A program made the translations under genes and the position numbers. Positions 7,898 to 16,390 of a DNA stretch of 64,000 nt are shown one piece after another (the first letter of the stretch is position 1; the number at the start of each line of letters is the position of its first letter). The stretch is from CAZTHK01 sp964613215 (GTDB lineage Bacteria > Krumholzibacteriota > Krumholzibacteriia > Krumholzibacteriales > CAZTHK01). The stretch covers positions 62,001 to 126,000 of the forward strand of contig CAZTHK010000010.1 of the NCBI GenBank assembly GCA_964613215.1. The letters are read 5' to 3'. The notes under the pieces are model-generated. The model searched no databases, had not been told where the DNA came from, and saw only the letters and a list, made by a program, of their open reading frames with translations.

Positions 7898-9058
7898 ATG
7901 CCTCTTAATAAAAATGGTTCGAATATTTTCTTTCTATCCTCCACTCTTAAAACCGGGGGGGCTGAGAAGGTTATAGAAACACTGGCATTGAATATATCAG
8001 GCTACGGTTTCAATCCAACAGTGGTATGCCTTCACCAGCCCGGAAAAATCGGATCCAATCTAGCCGAACAGGGAGTGGAAGTTAATTCCGGCGTTTTAAA
8101 GGGCAAGACGGATTTGTTTTCTGTTTTCAGGCTGGCCCGTTTGCTCAGAAAAGGGGGATGCAGGCTATTATTTTCGCTTGATCACCATGATGCAATGTTT
8201 CTGGGTGCCATAGCGTCGGTTCTTGCCGGTATCAGGCACAGGGTGATCGCTATGCATTCGACCGGGCTGTGGGGGAGGAAAAGTAAATTCAAGTTAACCG
8301 ATCGTTTGGTTTTTCCCCTGTACAGCAGGATCATTGGTCTGGCTGATGCTCATATCGAATATTTGAGGGAAACGGAAGGGATTCCGGAAGATAAGATAAT
8401 TGCTATAAATAACGGAATAGATACCGGAAGGTTCAGGCCGCCGGAATCGAGAGAGGAATATATTCAATTGAGAGATGAGCTCAATATTCCTCCGGATAAT
8501 TTTGTTGTGACCATGCTGGCGGTATTGAGGCCGGAAAAGAATCACCAGTTGCTCCTTAATGCTGCCGCCGGGATTCTGGACAAGTCAGATGGAATTTCAT
8601 TTTTAATCGTTGGTCAGGGCGAAGAGGCAGCGAAATTGCAACATTCAGCCATTGAGCTGGGAATAGAAGGGGAGGTAAGATTTCTGGGGATGAGGGATGA
8701 CGTGCCGGAGATACTCCGGATATCGGATGTTTCCGTTTTATGTTCATACCCGGTGGTAGAAACCTTTCCCCTCTCAGTACTGGAATCATTTTCATCAGGT
8801 GTTCCGGTAATTGCTACATCGGTCGGATCATTGACCGAGATGGTGGAGGATAAAGAGGATGGGATATTAATAGAATCGGATGATCTGGAGGGATTGGTAG
8901 AAGCTCTGCTGTTTTTATACCACCATGACGATGTTAGAAGACAGATGGGCAAGAAGGGAAGAAAGAAAGCTGTAGAGAAATATTCCCAGGAAAAGATGCT
9001 GGAAAAATATGCAGAAATGTTCGATCGCCTGGTTTCCGCGGAGAGGGATTATCATTGA
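7898..9058 (+). CDS. GT4 glycosyltransferase
   Basis: This 386-residue GT-B fold enzyme of family GT4 is probably cytosolic or peripheral to the inner membrane. The N-terminal STLKTGGAEKVIETLA is the acceptor-side glycine loop. The C-terminal domain carries AVLRPEKNH, a FLGMRDDVPEIL segment and ETFPLSVLESFSSGVPVIAT, which contains the EX7E-type nucleotide-sugar site. It likely adds one sugar during assembly of a lipid-linked repeat unit. It is followed by a 137-nt gap in which I see no clear promoter or terminator. Donor and acceptor cannot be read from the sequence. Confidence 0.87.
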   Translation: MPLNKNGSNIFFLSSTLKTGGAEKVIETLALNISGYGFNPTVVCLHQPGKIGSNLAEQGVEVNSGVLKGKTDLFSVFRLARLLRKGGCRLLFSLDHHDAMFLGAIASVLAGIRHRVIAMHSTGLWGRKSKFKLTDRLVFPLYSRIIGLADAHIEYLRETEGIPEDKIIAINNGIDTGRFRPPESREEYIQLRDELNIPPDNFVVTMLAVLRPEKNHQLLLNAAAGILDKSDGISFLIVGQGEEAAKLQHSAIELGIEGEVRFLGMRDDVPEILRISDVSVLCSYPVVETFPLSVLESFSSGVPVIATSVGSLTEMVEDKEDGILIESDDLEGLVEALLFLYHHDDVRRQMGKKGRKKAVEKYSQEKMLEKYAEMFDRLVSAERDYH

Positions 9059-9195
9059 TGTGTATGATCAATTGGAAGACCGGCTCATGTAAAGGGATGT
9101 CCCGGGCACACTGATTTAATTCGAATCGAGTGATCAACAGAGATAATCCAGGGAAAAAATATGGCAATTCAGTGGCTATATTGCCGGAGGCTTGA

Positions 9196-9903
9196 ATGAA
9201 AGCGAATAAGCTGTTGGAAAATGTATTTTTCCGGATAAAGAATGAAAAATATGTAATCGACTATCCCTTCGGTTATGCTGAGTTATTTAAAATTTTTTTA
9301 ACAAAATTTGTTTCTCTCCTGAGAGGTATGATTTTTATCAAACCTTTTTTGAAAACAAGCGGCGGCTTTGTCTTCGCCGAACCGGGAGTAAGGATATCCT
9401 TCGGCAAGAAAATCAGATGCGGAAGAGGACTCTATCTTAAGAGAGGTGCCTCCATAGACGCGCTGAGTTATGGCGGGATTTCCATAGGTAATAACTTTTC
9501 CCTGGGGAGATATGCAAGAATCGAATGCACCGGAGTTTACAGAGATGTAGGTAATTCATTAAAGATCGGCCATAATGTCGGGGTCAATGACTACTGTTAT
9601 ATTTCGGTCAGAGGAGATATTGAAATAGGCAACCACGTTATAATTGGGCCCGGAGCTAAGATATTTTCAGAGAAGCACAATTTCGATGACAGGGAAATTC
9701 CAATCAGGCTCCAGGGAGAAACGAAGGAAAAAACAATTATTAAGGATGATGTCTGGATAGGAGCAAATGCCTGTATAGCACCGGGGGTAACAGTTGGAAA
9801 GGGAAGTGTTATCGGCATGGGTTCAGTAGTAACCAAAGATGTCGACGATTATTCCATCATGGGGGGGGTTCCCGCAGAATTGATAGGAAAGAGGGGAAAG
9901 TGA
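9196..9903 (+). CDS. Hexapeptide-repeat O-acyltransferase (WcaF/maltose-acetyltransferase-like)
   Basis: This 235-residue left-handed beta-helix protein has a longer amphipathic N-terminus (residues 1-60) and repeats such as IEIGNHVIIGPGAKIFSEKH. The histidine of SEKHNF sits at the catalytic position of the xenobiotic/maltose acetyltransferase group. The C-terminal DDVWIGANACIAPGVTVG and GVPAELIGK blocks are classic. It probably O-acetylates a sugar in the surface polymer. GGAGG lies 5 nt before the ATG. The next gene begins 1 nt after its stop, so it is co-transcribed with the radical SAM gene. Confidence 0.86.
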   Translation: MKANKLLENVFFRIKNEKYVIDYPFGYAELFKIFLTKFVSLLRGMIFIKPFLKTSGGFVFAEPGVRISFGKKIRCGRGLYLKRGASIDALSYGGISIGNNFSLGRYARIECTGVYRDVGNSLKIGHNVGVNDYCYISVRGDIEIGNHVIIGPGAKIFSEKHNFDDREIPIRLQGETKEKTIIKDDVWIGANACIAPGVTVGKGSVIGMGSVVTKDVDDYSIMGGVPAELIGKRGK

Positions 9904-9904
9904 G

Positions 9905-10873
9905 ATGGAAGCATTGATAGCAGCCACATACAGGTGCAATGCAAGATGTCATATGTGTAATATATGGAAACATCCCACTGAACCGGCGGAGGAAATAAAT
10001 ATCCGGGATATTCAAAAGATCCCGGACGGATTAGTATTTGCAAACATAACCGGGGGGGAACCCTTCCTGAGGGATGATATCGAGGAGATAGTGGAGGTGG
10101 TTCTGACAAAGACCAAGAGACTGGTAATCTCGACCAATGGTTACTTCACCGATAGAATCGTAGAACTGGCCATGAAATTCCCCCGGGTGGGGGTGAGGGT
10201 TTCTATAGAAGGGCTCCCCAGGGCAAATGATGAACTGCGGGGACTGAAAGACGGTTTTGACCATGGTATAAGAACACTGATCGAGCTGCACGAGCTGGGG
10301 CTTAGTGATATCGGTTTCGGGATTACCGTCAGTGATAGAAATGCAAGAGATTTGATGGAACTGTATCACCTCGCCAGGTGGTTGAAATTGGAATTTGCCA
10401 CTGCAGCCATACACAACAGTTTTTACTTCCACAAAGATAATAATGAATTCAGGGACAGAAGAATGGTTACCGGGGAATTCGAGAAGCTGGTAAAAGAATT
10501 GTTGAAATCAAAAAGGCCGAAAGACTGGTTCAGGGCATACTTCAATTACGGATTAATAAATTATATCAATGGAAACAAGAGATTGCTTCCCTGTGAAATG
10601 GGAACAGATGTATTTTTTCTGGATCCATACGGGGAGGTGTTTCCCTGCAATGGAATGAACTGGAGCATGGGAAACATCAGGGAGCAGGAATTCAGTGAGA
10701 TCTGGAACAGCAACAGGGCAGAGGAGGTAAGAAGGAAAGTTAGAAAATGTCCCGGGAATTGCTGGATGATCGGGTCGGCATCTCCGGCTATAAAGAAAGC
10801 TAAATTCAAGGTATTGAAATGGATTATTAAAAATAAGTTTAAGAAAGATATAGATTTCAGTCACGTGGAATGA
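9905..10873 (+). CDS. Radical SAM protein with twitch/SPASM-like C-terminus
   Basis: This 322-residue protein has the radical SAM cluster motif CNARCHMC (Cys11, Cys15, Cys18), the GGEP motif (NITGGEPFL), and a C-terminal region with four more cysteines (230, 248, 282, 286) including FPCNG, enough for one auxiliary iron-sulfur cluster as in twitch or SPASM proteins. The Tyr before the first-cluster Cys and the PYGEVFPCNG block resemble the MoaA/PqqE branch. Lying between an O-acyltransferase and a GT4 gene in a glycan operon, it may modify a sugar, lipid carrier or peptide attached to the polymer. The substrate is unknown. The ATG overlaps the previous gene's end region by close packing, with GAAAG as a weak site. 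Confidence 0.85.
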   Translation: MEALIAATYRCNARCHMCNIWKHPTEPAEEINIRDIQKIPDGLVFANITGGEPFLRDDIEEIVEVVLTKTKRLVISTNGYFTDRIVELAMKFPRVGVRVSIEGLPRANDELRGLKDGFDHGIRTLIELHELGLSDIGFGITVSDRNARDLMELYHLARWLKLEFATAAIHNSFYFHKDNNEFRDRRMVTGEFEKLVKELLKSKRPKDWFRAYFNYGLINYINGNKRLLPCEMGTDVFFLDPYGEVFPCNGMNWSMGNIREQEFSEIWNSNRAEEVRRKVRKCPGNCWMIGSASPAIKKAKFKVLKWIIKNKFKKDIDFSHVE

Positions 10874-11973
10874 AGAAGATAAAGATAGCAATGATAGGTC
10901 TCAGGGGGATACCTGCAAAAAGCGGTGGAGTAGAAGTAGTGGTGGAGAATCTAGCCCCCCTTCTGGTAAAGCAGGGGATGGATGTAACTGTATACTGCAG
11001 GAGCCACTACCGGAAGGATAGGCCGGAGCAGTGGAAAGGGGTAAAGTTAAGATACATTCCCACCATAAATAGTAAAGCTACCGAAGCACTGGTGCATTCA
11101 TTCCTGGCCACCCTGGACGCACTTTTCAGGAGATATGATGTAATTCATTATCATGCTATGGGAAACGGATCATTCAGCATTTTACCGAGAATATTTGGAA
11201 AGAAAACTGTAGTTACCTTACACGGACTGGATTATCAGAGGGATAAATGGGGACGGATAGCAAAAACTTATCTAAGGCTGTGCCAGTTTCTGATATCATT
11301 CTTCCCCAACCGGGTAATATCGGTGTCCAGGAAGATAAAATCATTATACCTGGAGAAATACAACCGGGATATTCATTTCATTCCTAACGGAGTTCCGCTG
11401 ATACCTGAAAAACCGATAGGGAGGCTTAAAAGATTCAAACTTAAAAAAAATAAATATTTTCTTTTCCTCAGCAGGATAGTGCCTGAGAAGGGAGTACATT
11501 ATCTTATAGATGCCTTCCATAGGGTAAATACTGACATGAAACTGGTTATCGCGGGGGAGGCGACACATACGGATGAATATCTTGAAAGGATAAGGAAAAT
11601 AGCGGGGGAAAACCGGAATATAGTATTCACCGGCCCTGTGTACGGAGAAGAAAAGTGGGAGGCTTATTCCAACGCATATGCATTCATCCTTCCCAGCACC
11701 ATCGAAGGAATGTCAATCGTACTCCTGGAGGCAATGTCCTGTCAACTCCCCTGCCTGGTATCCGATATAAAGGAGAATCTGGATGTGATAGAAGATTGCG
11801 GCTTCTCTTTCAGAGCCAGGGATGTCCAGAATCTGAAGGATAAGCTGGAATATCTTATCCACAACAGGGAGGAAGCAATACAGACAGGGAAAAAGGCTTA
11901 CCAGCTGGTAAGAAAAAATTACCAGTGGGAAAGGATCGGGGAACAGTACAGCGCAATATACAGGAGCATTTGA
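10870..11973 (+). CDS. GT4 glycosyltransferase (rhamnosyltransferase-like)
   Basis: This 367-residue GT-B enzyme opens with AMIGLRGIPAKSGGVEVVVE, a form seen in GT4 enzymes annotated as rhamnosyl- or mannosyltransferases. The C-terminal domain has FLFLSRIVPEKGVHYLI, then AFILPSTIEGMSIVLLEAM with the two glutamates of the donor site. The start codon overlaps the radical SAM stop by 4 nt (ATGA), implying coupled translation. It is the last gene of the 4.3-12 kb glycan operon. Sugar specificity is not readable. Confidence 0.87.
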   Translation: MKKIKIAMIGLRGIPAKSGGVEVVVENLAPLLVKQGMDVTVYCRSHYRKDRPEQWKGVKLRYIPTINSKATEALVHSFLATLDALFRRYDVIHYHAMGNGSFSILPRIFGKKTVVTLHGLDYQRDKWGRIAKTYLRLCQFLISFFPNRVISVSRKIKSLYLEKYNRDIHFIPNGVPLIPEKPIGRLKRFKLKKNKYFLFLSRIVPEKGVHYLIDAFHRVNTDMKLVIAGEATHTDEYLERIRKIAGENRNIVFTGPVYGEEKWEAYSNAYAFILPSTIEGMSIVLLEAMSCQLPCLVSDIKENLDVIEDCGFSFRARDVQNLKDKLEYLIHNREEAIQTGKKAYQLVRKNYQWERIGEQYSAIYRSI

Positions 11974-12057
11974 ACAGGTAGGTTATTTGTGTTGACATTA
12001 CATTCTGTTTTTTGTTAGGTAGAGCGAAACATTGCGGAAAGGAAGGTAGAGTATAAA

Positions 12058-12594
12058 GTGAAAAACCCGCACTGGACTGTTTATCTTTTCACTCCTCTGT
12101 TGATTCTATTTTTTCTTCAGTTAGGGTGTACTAAGCCCGAAATGAATAAGGGGAAAGGGGGTATGACCGGTGAGGTGGAAGAATCGGGAAATGATCAATC
12201 ACGGAATATGGAGAAGTACCCCGATTCATTGCCAGCTGATGTCTACGACATCGACCGGGAGATGAGAGGCGAGCAAAAACCGGAGAATATTGAGCCGATG
12301 GAGCAGGATACCTTCACAGTGGAGGAAGTTTCCACTGACAGCATGAAAAGTGAAGAATATTACTTGGGATTCAGAGTACAGGTTTTTGCCGCCTCCCAAC
12401 TGTCCAGGGCCAGATCAATGAAGAAAAAGGTGGTTTCAGAAACGGGCCTGAATGCCTATATTGAATATGAAGATGAACTTTATAAGGTAAGAGTTGGTGA
12501 TTATAATGACAGGGAAAGTGCCCGTGATGCCAGGTTATCACTGTCAAACCTCTACCCCAGATGCTGGATCGTGAGAACTACCATTAACAGATAG
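12058..12594 (+). CDS. SPOR-domain lipoprotein
   Basis: This 178-residue protein has a short charged N-terminus, a hydrophobic stretch and the lipobox LQLGC (Cys near residue 24), so it should be lipidated and exported. A low-complexity acidic linker is followed by a C-terminal SPOR domain (about 112-178), starting YYLGFRVQVFAASQ and ending in WIVRT. SPOR domains bind denuded glycan strands at division septa. The start is GTG at 12058 with GGAAGG about 12 nt before. It precedes galT by 32 nt and may be the first gene of a SPOR-galT-glgA unit. Confidence 0.85.
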   Translation: MKNPHWTVYLFTPLLILFFLQLGCTKPEMNKGKGGMTGEVEESGNDQSRNMEKYPDSLPADVYDIDREMRGEQKPENIEPMEQDTFTVEEVSTDSMKSEEYYLGFRVQVFAASQLSRARSMKKKVVSETGLNAYIEYEDELYKVRVGDYNDRESARDARLSLSNLYPRCWIVRTTINR

Positions 12595-12626
12595 GACAAT
12601 CTACAAAACAAGGAGAATCGCAACCG

Positions 12627-13685
12627 ATGCCCGAGTTAAGAAAAGACCCCGTAATAGGCCGGTGGGTTATAATATCCTCCGAGAGAAGCAAGAGGCCGGA
12701 TGATTACAAGAAGGCGGTTAAAGTTTCCAACGAAAATGAATTCTGCCCATTCTGCACCGGAAACGAAGATAAGACCCCACCCGAAGTTCTGGCTATACGT
12801 AACCCCAAGTCTGCTCCGAATACCTCAGGTTGGCAGGTAAGGGTGGTACCCAACAAATTCCCCGCCCTGCAGATTGAGGGAGACCTGGGAAAGAGTGCAT
12901 ATGGGATATATGACAGGATGAGGGGTATAGGTGCCCATGAGGTATTGATAGAATCGCCGGATCATCATAAGTCCCTGGCATATCTGCCGGTTAAACATGT
13001 AGAGCAGATATTCGACTGTCTCAGGAACAGATGTGCCGATCTTAAGAAGGATTCAAGGTTCCGCTATATTCTGGTATTCAAGAACTGGGGAAGGGAAGCG
13101 GGTGCTTCCCTGGAGCATTCTCATATTCAGCTGATTGCCACCCCCATCATACCCAAGAGAGCAATGGAGGAGCTGAATGGTGCAAAGTTTCACTATCAGT
13201 TGAAGGAGAGATGTATATTTTGCGATATTATAAATCAGGAGATCGAAAATGGATGCAGAATAATCTGTAAGAATGACAACTTCATAGCAATATCTCCATA
13301 TGCATCACGATTCCCCTTCGAAACCTGGATTCTACCGCTCAACCACATTTCATCCTTCGAGAGTACCAACCCTCCTCTTTTTCAGAGCCTCTCCGAGATA
13401 ATCAAGGTGGTACTCCAGCGGCTGGATAAAACACTGACCTATCCACCATTCAATTTCATTATTCATACCGCCCCCTGTGAGACTCCAAATCTTGATTATT
13501 ACCACTGGCATATCGAGATAATGCCCAAGTTGACAAGGGTGGCGGGATTCGAGTGGGGAAGTGGATTCTATATAAATCCCACTCCTCCAGAGATAGCTAC
13601 CGAATCCCTAAAATCGGTTGTAATAGAAGCAGATAGCCTTACCTGTGATAACACTGAAGGGGGAATCGATGAAAGCGGAAAGTAA
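12627..13685 (+). CDS. galT: Galactose-1-phosphate uridylyltransferase
   Basis: This 352-residue HIT-superfamily enzyme of the Leloir pathway exchanges UMP between UDP-glucose and galactose-1-phosphate. Visible features are the N-terminal RKDPVIGRWVIIS and RPDDY, a zinc-binding CPFC pair (about residue 40), and the active-site block LEHSHIQL, where His164, His166 and Gln168 fall at the numbering known for E. coli GalT. His166 is the uridylylated residue by family knowledge, although the usual HPHSQ is HSHIQ here. A second HWHIEIMP block follows. It overlaps glgA by 17 nt, which suggests coupling of sugar phosphate supply to glycogen synthesis. Confidence 0.92.
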   Translation: MPELRKDPVIGRWVIISSERSKRPDDYKKAVKVSNENEFCPFCTGNEDKTPPEVLAIRNPKSAPNTSGWQVRVVPNKFPALQIEGDLGKSAYGIYDRMRGIGAHEVLIESPDHHKSLAYLPVKHVEQIFDCLRNRCADLKKDSRFRYILVFKNWGREAGASLEHSHIQLIATPIIPKRAMEELNGAKFHYQLKERCIFCDIINQEIENGCRIICKNDNFIAISPYASRFPFETWILPLNHISSFESTNPPLFQSLSEIIKVVLQRLDKTLTYPPFNFIIHTAPCETPNLDYYHWHIEIMPKLTRVAGFEWGSGFYINPTPPEIATESLKSVVIEADSLTCDNTEGGIDESGK

Positions 13686-15174
13686 GAGAGTTATATTCGT
13701 AACTACTGAAATTGTTCCTTTCTCCAAGGTGGGAGGACTGGCGGATGTAATGGGAGCCCTGCCGGATGAACTGGAGAAACTGGGATGCCGGGTATCAATT
13801 ATAACTCCTCTTTATTCTTCTATCCACAGGGAAAAGTTCGGAATAGAGCCTGTACCGGACACAGAGGGACTGAGTGCCAGGGTGGATGGGGAGGATGTCA
13901 GATTCGGGATCTTCTCCTGTGTTAAACCGGGTACCGGGGTAAAGGTTTATTTTATTGAGAATAAGCATTATTACGGCAGGGAGGGAATATATACAGTTCC
14001 CCAGACCGGCGAGGCATACAGTGATGAGGACGAAAGGACAATATTCTTCAACCGGGCGGTAATTGAAGCAATCAGGGCGCTTGATCTATATCCGGATGTA
14101 CTTCACTGTAACGACTTTCATACCGGATTGATTCCTGCCCTGCTGGAACTCGAAGAGGGCCGGGATAGTCATTTCCGGGATACAGCTACCATATTCAGCG
14201 TTCACAACCTGGCCTATCAGGGTATATTCGAGAGGGAATTTATCCGTAAGGCGGGTTTGGATAGTTCACATTTCAGGGGGGGAAGTTCCTTCGAATACTG
14301 GGGTAAAGTGAATGTAATGAAGATAGGAATTACCCATGCTGACATACTCAGTACGGTAAGTGAAAGTTACGCCGAGGAAATTACCCTCTCCGAGGAGTTC
14401 GGATATGGCCTGGAGGGAGTATTACGCTCAAGGAAAGACCGTCTCATCGGAGTTCTAAACGGGATAGACCCGAATCAGTGGAATCCGGCTGAGGATGAAC
14501 TTATCCCGGCAAACTTTTCCGCCGATGATATGAAGGGCAAGGATGTAAATAAGAAAGTGATGCTGAAGGAGTTTGGTTTGAAGGAGGAGGCGGGGGTGCC
14601 GGTTATAGGTATGGTATCGCGGCTGGTCGATCAAAAGGGTTTTGATATCCTGTCGGAGGCATTCGAAGAACTAATGGAGCTGGATGTCAAATTTGTAATT
14701 CTGGGTACCGGACAAAAGAAGTATCATGATATTTACAGTAAACTGGCGGAGAAATATCTTCGTAAGCTTGGTCTGAGGCTGGAGTTTAACAATAAACTGG
14801 CCCATCTGGTGGAGGCAGGCAGTGACTTCTTTCTGATGCCCTCGAGATATGAGCCATGCGGATTGAATCAAATGTACAGCCTTCGCTATGGCACCCTTCC
14901 CATAGTCAGGGCAACCGGTGGGTTGAAGGACACTATCAGCCCGGTTACCCCCCGGGGTGGTAAGGGTAACGGGTTTATCTTTGAACAGTATGATCCGGGG
15001 GAACTGGCCGGTGCAGTCAGGGAAGCGGTTAAGTTCTACGGCAGAAAGAAGGCGATGGAGAAGGTGAGAAGCAGGATAATGAAGGAAGATTACTCATGGC
15101 TCAAATCTGCAAGAAAATACCTGGATATCTACCGGAAAGCCGGGGAGAAATCCGGAATAAAGTTGACAAAGTAG
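13669..15174 (+). CDS. glgA: Glycogen synthase (GT5)
   Basis: This 501-residue enzyme elongates alpha-1,4-glucan from ADP- or UDP-glucose. The N-terminal SKVGGLADVMGALP is the ADP-glucose loop of GlgA. HCNDFHTGLIPALL, FSVHNLAYQGIF, VLNGID and the C-terminal MPSRYEPCGLNQMYSLRYG are family hallmarks. The open frame extends 24 nt further up, but the ATG at 13669 has AAGGGGG upstream and fits the family start. It overlaps galT by 17 nt. Its final codons carry a consensus promoter for the following tRNAs. Confidence 0.93.
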   Translation: MKAESKRVIFVTTEIVPFSKVGGLADVMGALPDELEKLGCRVSIITPLYSSIHREKFGIEPVPDTEGLSARVDGEDVRFGIFSCVKPGTGVKVYFIENKHYYGREGIYTVPQTGEAYSDEDERTIFFNRAVIEAIRALDLYPDVLHCNDFHTGLIPALLELEEGRDSHFRDTATIFSVHNLAYQGIFEREFIRKAGLDSSHFRGGSSFEYWGKVNVMKIGITHADILSTVSESYAEEITLSEEFGYGLEGVLRSRKDRLIGVLNGIDPNQWNPAEDELIPANFSADDMKGKDVNKKVMLKEFGLKEEAGVPVIGMVSRLVDQKGFDILSEAFEELMELDVKFVILGTGQKKYHDIYSKLAEKYLRKLGLRLEFNNKLAHLVEAGSDFFLMPSRYEPCGLNQMYSLRYGTLPIVRATGGLKDTISPVTPRGGKGNGFIFEQYDPGELAGAVREAVKFYGRKKAMEKVRSRIMKEDYSWLKSARKYLDIYRKAGEKSGIKLTK

Positions 15175-15192
15175 CAGTTAGGAGATTATAAT
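15163..15192 (+). promoter_or_regulatory. Consensus sigma70 promoter for tRNA-Gly and tRNA-Cys
   Basis: Perfect TTGACA (15163-15168), an 18-nt spacer and perfect TATAAT (15187-15192) span the glgA stop codon. The -10 ends 22 nt before tRNA-Gly. Confidence 0.8.
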
Positions 15193-15214
15193 TCATCTCT
15201 GAGGAAAAGCAAAA

Positions 15215-15290
<76 letters not shown>

Positions 15291-15299
15291 GTTTTATGA

Positions 15300-15375
15300 G
15301 GCGGCATAGCCAAGTGGCTAAGGCGGCGGTCTGCAAAATCGCTATTCACCGGTTCGAATCCGGTTGCCGCCTCCA
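15300..15375 (+). tRNA. tRNA-Cys(GCA)
   Basis: Acceptor GGCGGCA pairs with TGCCGCC, the anticodon loop reads CTGCAAA with anticodon GCA, T-loop TTCGAAT, encoded CCA. No strong terminator follows. The 15376-15568 gap has no gene, only a perfect ACAATCC/GGATTGT hairpin at 15499-15518. Confidence 0.97.
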
Positions 15376-15568
15376 TTTCTCTTATATAGACGGTCTACCA
15401 CGAATATAAATTTTGAAATCTGTTCCAACAGGGATGATGAAGCGACTTTCACATAATTAAATCTCCAGAATTTCATTGAGGTATAAGCCTGTATTTCGAC
15501 AATCCATACCGGGATTGTATTAATTCCCGAAAGACCATTGTAAATATGGATGCTGCCTTATAATTATA

Positions 15569-15597
15569 TTTACAAAGTAGTAATTGGTTGCCATAAT
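15569..15597 (+). promoter_or_regulatory. Sigma70 promoter for tRNA-Leu
   Basis: TTTACA (15569-15574), a 17-nt spacer and CATAAT (15592-15597), each one mismatch from consensus, 51 nt upstream of tRNA-Leu. Confidence 0.7.
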
Positions 15598-15648
15598 AGT
15601 GTTATGACTGTAAATTGCTGCTATCTGCTTTCATGGAAATGAATGGAT

Positions 15649-15735
15649 GCCGGGGTGGCGGAACTGGTAGACGCAGCGGACTTAAAATCCGCTGGTACTT
15701 TTGTTGCCGTGCGGGTTCGAGTCCCGCCCCCGGCA
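15649..15735 (+). tRNA. tRNA-Leu(TAA), CCA not encoded
   Basis: An 87-nt class II tRNA. Acceptor GCCGGGG pairs with CCCCGGC, anticodon loop CTTAAAA (anticodon TAA), a long variable arm and T-loop TTCGAGT. The discriminator A at 15735 is followed by TGT, so CCA must be added by the enzyme encoded at 16391. Confidence 0.97.
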
Positions 15736-15877
15736 TGTAACCATAACTTTAATCATCTTCTCATTTTTCCCTGATTTATAAAAATATCGAATTTTTTGCT
15801 AAAGTTCCCCCTGGAATCTCCGAACTATAGAGCAGGAGGCAAACGTCCAGGCTGGGTACTCAACGGGAGGAAGAAAA

Positions 15878-16270
15878 ATGACCAGGGTGAATCCTATCCC
15901 GGCTAAGGGAATGCATGGCCATACCGCCGGAGCCGGAGCCCACACGTCCGGGAATTCCGGAAAGAAAGGACCTCCGGCGGCCGGAAAAGTTAATCCGGTT
16001 CGAAATGCATCAAAATCCAACCGTTTGCGGAAGGTCAAGGATGGGGTGAAGAAAAACAGCAACAGAAAATTCGCCGAAAACAGAAAGAGAAGCAGGCAAA
16101 TCATGGATTTCATCCATGCCCGGCGGGTCAAAAACCGCAAGTGGAACAAAAGGATACATAAGGTAAAGGCCAGCAATAGTGATAAACAAAGCAGAATGTA
16201 TGAGCGGGTAGCCAAACGCAGCACCAGGAACAATAATATGATAGGGTTTCTGCTGAATAATAGTGGCTAG
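15878..16270 (+). CDS. Small, extremely basic protein of unknown function
   Basis: I do not recognise this 130-residue protein. It is very rich in Lys, Arg and Asn, with only about five acidic residues, so its pI should be near 12. The first 45 residues are Gly/Ala/Pro/His-rich and probably disordered. The middle (about 45-115) is a basic, helix-prone stretch (SNRLRKVKDGVKK, RRVKNRKWNKRIHKVK). There is no signal peptide or membrane helix. GGGAGGAAGAAAA before the ATG is a strong ribosome-binding site, which favours translation of this strand over the hydrophobic reading of the opposite strand. A nucleic-acid-binding role is plausible by composition only. Confidence 0.6.
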   Translation: MTRVNPIPAKGMHGHTAGAGAHTSGNSGKKGPPAAGKVNPVRNASKSNRLRKVKDGVKKNSNRKFAENRKRSRQIMDFIHARRVKNRKWNKRIHKVKASNSDKQSRMYERVAKRSTRNNNMIGFLLNNSG

Positions 16271-16314
16271 TTGGTTTCATACTAACGGGCATTTATTATG
16301 TGGAGTTTCATACA

Positions 16315-16339
16315 GATCGAATAAAAATGGGGGAAACTC
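16315..16339 (+). repeat. 25-bp dispersed element, copy 2
   Basis: Same element as at 1663-1687 with one mismatch. Here it ends 15 nt before a TTGACC hexamer. Its GGAAACTCTACATT end (from 16332) can pair with AATGTAGTTTCC at 16374-16385. Confidence 0.6.
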
Positions 16340-16354
16340 TACATTTGTTATTGG

Positions 16355-16383
16355 TTGACCGGGTGGTTGGCTTAATGTAGTTT
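16355..16383 (+). promoter_or_regulatory. Weak promoter candidate for cca
   Basis: TTGACC (16355-16360), a 17-nt spacer and TAGTTT (16378-16383). The -10 is poor (3 of 6). If used, transcription would start at or beside the cca ATG (16391), which lacks a ribosome-binding site. Confidence 0.3.
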
Positions 16384-16390
16384 CCTGTAT

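Noticed and set aside
11992..11997. TTGACA just before the SPOR lipoprotein gene
   Set aside because: No acceptable -10 box at 15-19 nt; the best hexamers match only 2 of 6 positions.
15799..16233. Hydrophobic reading frame opposite the basic protein
   Set aside because: Its hydrophobic, Leu/Phe/Ser-rich composition is the expected complement of a Lys/Arg-rich frame, and it has no ribosome site.
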